Origin: Paenibacillus sp. oral taxon 786 str. D14
GTDB lineage: Bacteria > Bacillota > Bacilli > Paenibacillales > Paenibacillaceae
Assembly: GCF_000159955.1 (NCBI RefSeq)
Contig: NZ_GG695971.1
Location: 302,364 to 336,183, forward strand
Reading direction: 5' to 3'
DNA: 33,820 bases
Every line of letters starts with the position of its first letter. The first letter of the stretch is position 1. Shown piece by piece: positions 30,025 through 33,820 of the stretch. Below the pieces are notes generated by a model. It had not been told where the DNA came from, ran no database searches, and worked only from the letters and a program-made list of their open reading frames with translations. The translations under genes were made by a program, and so were the position numbers.

Positions 30025-30125
30025 TACCCTTTTTTCGCCACATATCTACATTTTATTACCCGACTCCTTTCATTAAAATAGGGAGCATAGTTAATATTAA
30101 CCATAAAGAAAGTGGGGGCAAAGTA

Positions 30126-31448
30126 ATGAAGAAAAAGATTCTGGCCTTATCGTTCAGCCTGGTGTTGATCATGGGCCTGTTGTCCGCATGCGGAGGCAAC
30201 AATAACGCGGCGAATAACGGGGCAAGCAACACAGGTGCCGGTAATGGCGCGGCGACGGATGATTCCAAACCCGTAACCATCAATATGTTCACGGCTTCTC
30301 CGGAATATACCGACGCGTTTAACGCCTACATTGAGGAATATAAGAAAGTGAAGCCAAACGTGACGATTAACCTGGAAATCATGCAGGCGGACTACAACAC
30401 CGTATTAAAATCCAGAATCGCAGCGGGAAGCACGCCTGACGTATTCCAAACTACGGCGGGTGGGGATATCGACACCTTTGCTGAGTACAGTGCGGATTTG
30501 ACGGATCAACCGCTGGCTGCGGCCATGACGGATGCGGTACGCGCCAATATGACTTCCTCCGACGGTAAAGTGCTTGGCTTGCCGGTTAAAGGGAACTTGT
30601 TCTCCTTAATCTATAACAAGCAGCTGTTGGATGAAGCTGGCGTGATGACATTCCCGAAAACGACAGCGGAGTTGGACGACGCCATCGCTAAACTGGAAGC
30701 CAAAGGCATTACGCCGTTTGCGAATGCGTATAAAGAATGGTGGGTATGGAAACACATCTTCCAACATTTCGTGAACGCTGCCGCTCAAGACGCTGGCGTA
30801 ACGTCGCAAGATCTGGTGAAGAGCTTTATTGCCGGTGATGCGAAAATCAAGGATTATCCGGCGCTGTACGACAGCTTCTTTAACTTCATCGATACGACGG
30901 TGAAGCATGGCACCGACAAACCGCTGGAACGCGACAGCAATGCGCAAGTCAGCGACTTTGCATCCGGCAAAGCGGCGATCATGACAGGGAAAGGTGCATG
31001 GGACGAAGAAGCGATCAAGAAAATTAACCCAGACATTCAAATCGGCATTGCCGGCTATCCGGTCAGCGACAAAGCAGATCAATCGATGATCATCACCGGT
31101 GCGGACCAAGCTCTGCGCATCAATAAAGACTCTGCGGTCGTCAACGAAACGATCGAGTTCTTTAACTGGCTGTATACTTCCGACTACGGCAAGAGCTGGT
31201 TCTCCACGATTGCGAAGGTTATTCCTCCAATCAAGGACGCTCCGCTTCCAGAACTGGATATGCCGAAGCAAATGAACGAAATTCTGAAGTCTGAGCCATC
31301 GGGTGACCTGGCGATCAACTATTCGCTGGATACGTTCCATCAAAAATTCGGAGAAATCATGCAAGCTTACATCGGCGGCAGCAAAACAAAAGATCAAGCT
31401 GTGACCGAAATCGAGCAAGCATGGGTACAACTGGGTTCGGCGGAATAA
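30126..31448 (+). CDS. CUT1 extracellular solute-binding lipoprotein (module 2)
   Basis: 440-aa sugar-binding lipoprotein: signal KKKILALSFSLVLIMGL, lipobox LSAC with Cys22, then an Asn/Ala/Gly-rich linker and a family-1 binding fold (FNAYIEEYKKVKPNVTINLE, LIYNKQLLDEAGV, FASGKAAIMTGKGAWDEE). ATG 30126 follows AGTGGGGGC; an upstream ATG at 29997 would start inside the regulator stop region and lacks the signal peptide. It is the likely partner of the permeases at 10995-12712. A terminator follows, so it is probably made in excess over its neighbours. Confidence 0.93.
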   Translation: MKKKILALSFSLVLIMGLLSACGGNNNAANNGASNTGAGNGAATDDSKPVTINMFTASPEYTDAFNAYIEEYKKVKPNVTINLEIMQADYNTVLKSRIAAGSTPDVFQTTAGGDIDTFAEYSADLTDQPLAAAMTDAVRANMTSSDGKVLGLPVKGNLFSLIYNKQLLDEAGVMTFPKTTAELDDAIAKLEAKGITPFANAYKEWWVWKHIFQHFVNAAAQDAGVTSQDLVKSFIAGDAKIKDYPALYDSFFNFIDTTVKHGTDKPLERDSNAQVSDFASGKAAIMTGKGAWDEEAIKKINPDIQIGIAGYPVSDKADQSMIITGADQALRINKDSAVVNETIEFFNWLYTSDYGKSWFSTIAKVIPPIKDAPLPELDMPKQMNEILKSEPSGDLAINYSLDTFHQKFGEIMQAYIGGSKTKDQAVTEIEQAWVQLGSAE

Positions 31449-31485
31449 ACATCGAGAATCTCGGTTGTTCGTAAACCACAAAATG

Positions 31486-31520
31486 AACCCGGCACCATCT
31501 ATCGGTGCTGGGTTTTGCTT
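31486..31520 (+). terminator. Rho-independent terminator after the binding-protein gene
   Basis: AACCCGGCACC pairs with GGTGCTGGGTT (one mismatch, 7-nt loop) and is followed by TTGCTTTT. It separates the binding-protein transcript from the GH36 gene. Confidence 0.75.
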
Positions 31521-31553
31521 TTACTTAGGACAGGTAAGGAGTGTGCGAGGGTG

Positions 31554-33656
31554 ATGAATCAAATCGAGCTTCGGGAAAACGGCTTACATCTCGTATTGGA
31601 AGTCACCGACGAGCAGGATGTGCGGCTGCTTCATTTTGGGGCAAACGCGCTGAATGAAGCGGTGATCCAGAAGGAGCAGAAACCGGGCTTCCGCCTGATG
31701 GAGCTGCAATTAACTGGAGAGGACCGGGCTGAGTATCACGGACGAACCCACCGGGCATCGTACCCGGGACTACGGATGGTGTATGCCGGCCATACCAAAG
31801 GACGCAACGAGTTGGGGAGGAAGCTGGAAATTGCGCTGTGCGACCCGAAGACCGGGCTGCAGGCGGTGCAGCACATCCAATTTTACGACGGGGTGCAGAC
31901 GGTCCGGGCTTGGGCAGAACTGTACAATGCCGGGCCGGAAGCAGTAGGTATAGAGTACATTTCTTCCTTTGCATTGACCGGTTTGGATAAGGAAGGCAGT
32001 CAGGATCGGGACGAAAAAATATGGCTGTCCATCCCCCACACCGGATGGCAAAGCGAGCTGCAGTGGCGCACTTACAAATTGCCTGAGCTCGGCTTATCCC
32101 ATTTGACGGACCGCAGCTCCAAGCGGATCTCCTGCAGCAATACGGGTTCCTGGTCGGCGGCCGAGCATATCCCGATGGCTGTCCTGGAGAACCGGGAGGC
32201 GGGGAGCGTCTTGTTCTGGCAAATCGAGCATAACGGCTCTTGGCACTGGGAGATCTTCGACCAGGTGGACCAACTGACCTTGCTCCTCAGCGGTCCGACC
32301 GAGCACGATAACCATTGGTGGAAATCGCTTCAGCCTGGCGAGCGGTTTATCAGCGTACCGGTTGCCGTTGGCGCGGCCAATGGCGGCTTTGAGGAAGCGA
32401 TCGGCCAGCTGACCGCTTACCGGCGCCGGATTCGCCGGCCAAACGCGGATAACCGGGAGCTGCGGATTATTTTCAACGATTATATGAATTGCCTTTGGGG
32501 TTCACCCACGACGGCGAAGCTGCTGCCATTGATCGATGCCGCCGCCGAAGCGGGCTGCGAATACTTCTGCATCGATGCCGGCTGGTACGCTCCGGGTGAG
32601 TGGTGGGACGGCGTGGGAGAATGGCTGCCGTCTTCAGAACGGTTCCCGGAAGGGATCAAGTACGTGTTGGATTATATCCGGAGCAAAGGAATGGTGCCGG
32701 GATTATGGCTTGAGCTGGAGGTTATGGGCATCAACAGTCCGAAGCTGGCTGACACGGACGACAGCTGGTTCTTCATCCGGCACGGCAAACGGGTGATGGA
32801 CCGCAGCCGATACCAGCTGGATTACCGCAACCCGAAGGTGGTGGCCCACGCCGATGAGGTCATTCGCCGCTTGGTGGAGGACTATGGTGTCGGCTATATC
32901 AAAATGGACTACAACATCAACGCCGGAATCGGGACGGAAACAGCGGCAGACAGCTTCGGCGACGGACTGCTGCAGCATAACCGCGCGTACTTGGCTTGGC
33001 TGGATCGGATTTTCGAACGCTATCCGGAGCTCGTCATCGAGAACTGCTCCAGCGGGGGGATGCGGATGGATTACGCGATGTTAAGTCGTTACAGCCTCCA
33101 ATCGACCAGCGACCAGGAGAATTACGTGAACTATGCGGCCATCGCCGCTGCATCCCCGTCTGCGCTGACGCCGGAGCAATCCGCCATCTGGTCGTATCCG
33201 CTGCGGGAAGGCGACGATGAAGAGGTCGTCTTCAACATGGTGAATGCGCTGCTGCTGCGTGTGCATCAGAGCGGTCATCTGGCAGAGTTAAGCCCGCGGC
33301 GCCGGGAGCTGGTGAAGCAGGCGCTGGACTATTACAAGACGATTCGCGCGGACATTCCAGAGTCGTTGCCGTTCTGGCCGCTGGGGCTGCCCAAGCAGCA
33401 GGACGACTGGATCAGCCTGGGCCTGCGCCGGCCGGACAGCGATACGGTATATCTGGCCGTATGGCGTACGCGCGGGGAAGCCTCGTCTCAAGCCTTGCCG
33501 CTTCCAGCGCTGCAAGGGGAGGCGCTGGACATCCGCTGTGCCTATCCGCAGGACTTGGTTTGCGCGTGGAACTGGGATGCCGCTGCGGGTCAGCTGACGG
33601 TCACCTTGCCTTCCGCACCGTCTGCCCGATTGTTCGAAATCCGCCGTAAACGGTAG
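31554..33656 (+). CDS. GH36 alpha-galactosidase
   Basis: This 700-aa cytoplasmic enzyme (no signal peptide) removes terminal alpha-galactose from oligosaccharides such as raffinose or melibiose. An N-terminal beta-sandwich (about 1-290) precedes the TIM barrel with FCIDAGWYAP, WLPSSERFPEGIKYVLDYI and GLWLELEVMG. The nucleophile is Asp452 in IKMDYN and the likely acid/base is Asp520 in STSDQENY; the spacing of 68 residues is normal for GH36. A C-terminal beta domain ends in LFEIRRKR. ATG 31554 is chosen (AAGGAG upstream, GTG 31551 is adjacent). It suggests that module 2 imports alpha-galactosides. The length is near the usual 720-750 aa. Confidence 0.92.
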   Translation: MNQIELRENGLHLVLEVTDEQDVRLLHFGANALNEAVIQKEQKPGFRLMELQLTGEDRAEYHGRTHRASYPGLRMVYAGHTKGRNELGRKLEIALCDPKTGLQAVQHIQFYDGVQTVRAWAELYNAGPEAVGIEYISSFALTGLDKEGSQDRDEKIWLSIPHTGWQSELQWRTYKLPELGLSHLTDRSSKRISCSNTGSWSAAEHIPMAVLENREAGSVLFWQIEHNGSWHWEIFDQVDQLTLLLSGPTEHDNHWWKSLQPGERFISVPVAVGAANGGFEEAIGQLTAYRRRIRRPNADNRELRIIFNDYMNCLWGSPTTAKLLPLIDAAAEAGCEYFCIDAGWYAPGEWWDGVGEWLPSSERFPEGIKYVLDYIRSKGMVPGLWLELEVMGINSPKLADTDDSWFFIRHGKRVMDRSRYQLDYRNPKVVAHADEVIRRLVEDYGVGYIKMDYNINAGIGTETAADSFGDGLLQHNRAYLAWLDRIFERYPELVIENCSSGGMRMDYAMLSRYSLQSTSDQENYVNYAAIAAASPSALTPEQSAIWSYPLREGDDEEVVFNMVNALLLRVHQSGHLAELSPRRRELVKQALDYYKTIRADIPESLPFWPLGLPKQQDDWISLGLRRPDSDTVYLAVWRTRGEASSQALPLPALQGEALDIRCAYPQDLVCAWNWDAAAGQLTVTLPSAPSARLFEIRRKR

Positions 33657-33670
33657 GAAGTTTATATCTA

Positions 33671-33716
33671 AAGATCCGCATCGCTGCTTTTTGCTGGAGA
33701 TGTGGATCTTTTTTTT
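33671..33716 (+). terminator. Rho-independent terminator after GH36
   Basis: AAGATCCGCATC pairs with GATGTGGATCTT (one mismatch) and is followed by six T. It ends the module 2 locus. Confidence 0.85.
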
Positions 33717-33739
33717 GAACCTATGGAATCCTAGTGTTG

Positions 33740-33769
33740 TTGACATGAAACCAAATGGTGTCATATAAT
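33740..33769 (+). promoter_or_regulatory. Near-consensus promoter for a gene beyond the window
   Basis: TTGACA (33740-33745) and TATAAT (33764-33769) are 18 bp apart, both perfect hexamers. The product lies to the right of the window; an ATG at 33815 has no clear ribosome site. Confidence 0.8.
33747..33762 (+). promoter_or_regulatory. Operator candidate in the promoter spacer
   Basis: GAAACC-AAAT-GGTGTC is an interrupted palindrome with one mismatch, filling the spacer between -35 and -10. A bound repressor would block the promoter. Confidence 0.65.
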
Positions 33770-33781
33770 CACTATTATTAG

Positions 33782-33797
33782 GAAACCTTTTGGTTTC
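33782..33797 (+). promoter_or_regulatory. Second operator candidate downstream of the promoter
   Basis: GAAACC-TTTT-GGTTTC is a perfect interrupted palindrome 35 bp after the first one, near the start of transcription. Confidence 0.65.
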
Positions 33798-33820
33798 ATA
33801 TTAACTGAACAATCATGAGT

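Noticed and set aside
1..33820. tRNA, rRNA or riboswitch
   Set aside because: Reading by eye found no tRNA cloverleaf, rRNA segment or known riboswitch core; a covariance-model search would be needed to exclude weak ones.

Overview
The window looks like chromosome of a low-to-moderate GC Firmicute of the Paenibacillus/Cohnella type. Strong AGGAGG ribosome sites, TTG/GTG starts, CUT1 sugar ABC transporters without a dedicated ATPase, and large YesM/YesN-type two-component pairs next to glycoside hydrolases are all typical of that group. The genus is an inference from gene style, not from a marker gene.

Host region 1 (about 0.2-10.3 kb) is a sugar-uptake locus. A minus-strand operon encodes a solute-binding lipoprotein and two CUT1 permeases. 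It diverges from a plus-strand histidine kinase/AraC-type response regulator pair. After these come a convergent luciferase-like flavin oxidoreductase, a GH43 beta-xylosidase-type enzyme and a small AAA ATPase. A repeat-rich gap of about 650 bp follows (10.34-10.99 kb). It holds an exact 77-bp direct repeat, a 50-bp-period repeat and a decayed 19-bp-period repeat.

Host region 2 is a second sugar module, now split in two: two CUT1 permeases on the minus strand (11.0-12.7 kb) and, far to the right, kinase, regulator, binding lipoprotein and GH36 alpha-galactosidase on the plus strand (26.5-33.7 kb).

A complete 13,621-bp Mu-like transposable element (12867-26487) splits region 2. It has TG...CA ends, 13-bp imperfect terminal inverted repeats (12/13) and a perfect 5-bp target duplication (ACTCG). 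Its minus-strand program runs Cro/Ner-like HTH, MuA-type DDE transposase, MuB-type ATPase, DnaC/DnaI-like loader, Gam, GemA, amidase, sigma-like/ArpU-like regulator, gpT-type major head protein, Mor-type activator and tape measure. A divergent LexA/CI-type (S24) repressor and a compact operator/promoter switch sit at the other end. Terminase, portal, protease, sheath, tube, baseplate and fibre genes are absent, and the tape-measure gene is frameshifted near its 5' end. The element therefore looks like a transposition-competent but structurally gutted prophage; a satellite lifestyle is a less likely alternative. A 223-aa plus-strand gene inside the early region (20275-20946) is the main unknown.

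The insertion lies in the shared divergent promoter region of module 2 and ends 38 bp before the kinase start codon. It has probably uncoupled the kinase/regulator genes from their native promoter. The window ends with a near-consensus promoter carrying two GAAACC-N4-GGTTTC-type operators for a gene beyond the edge.
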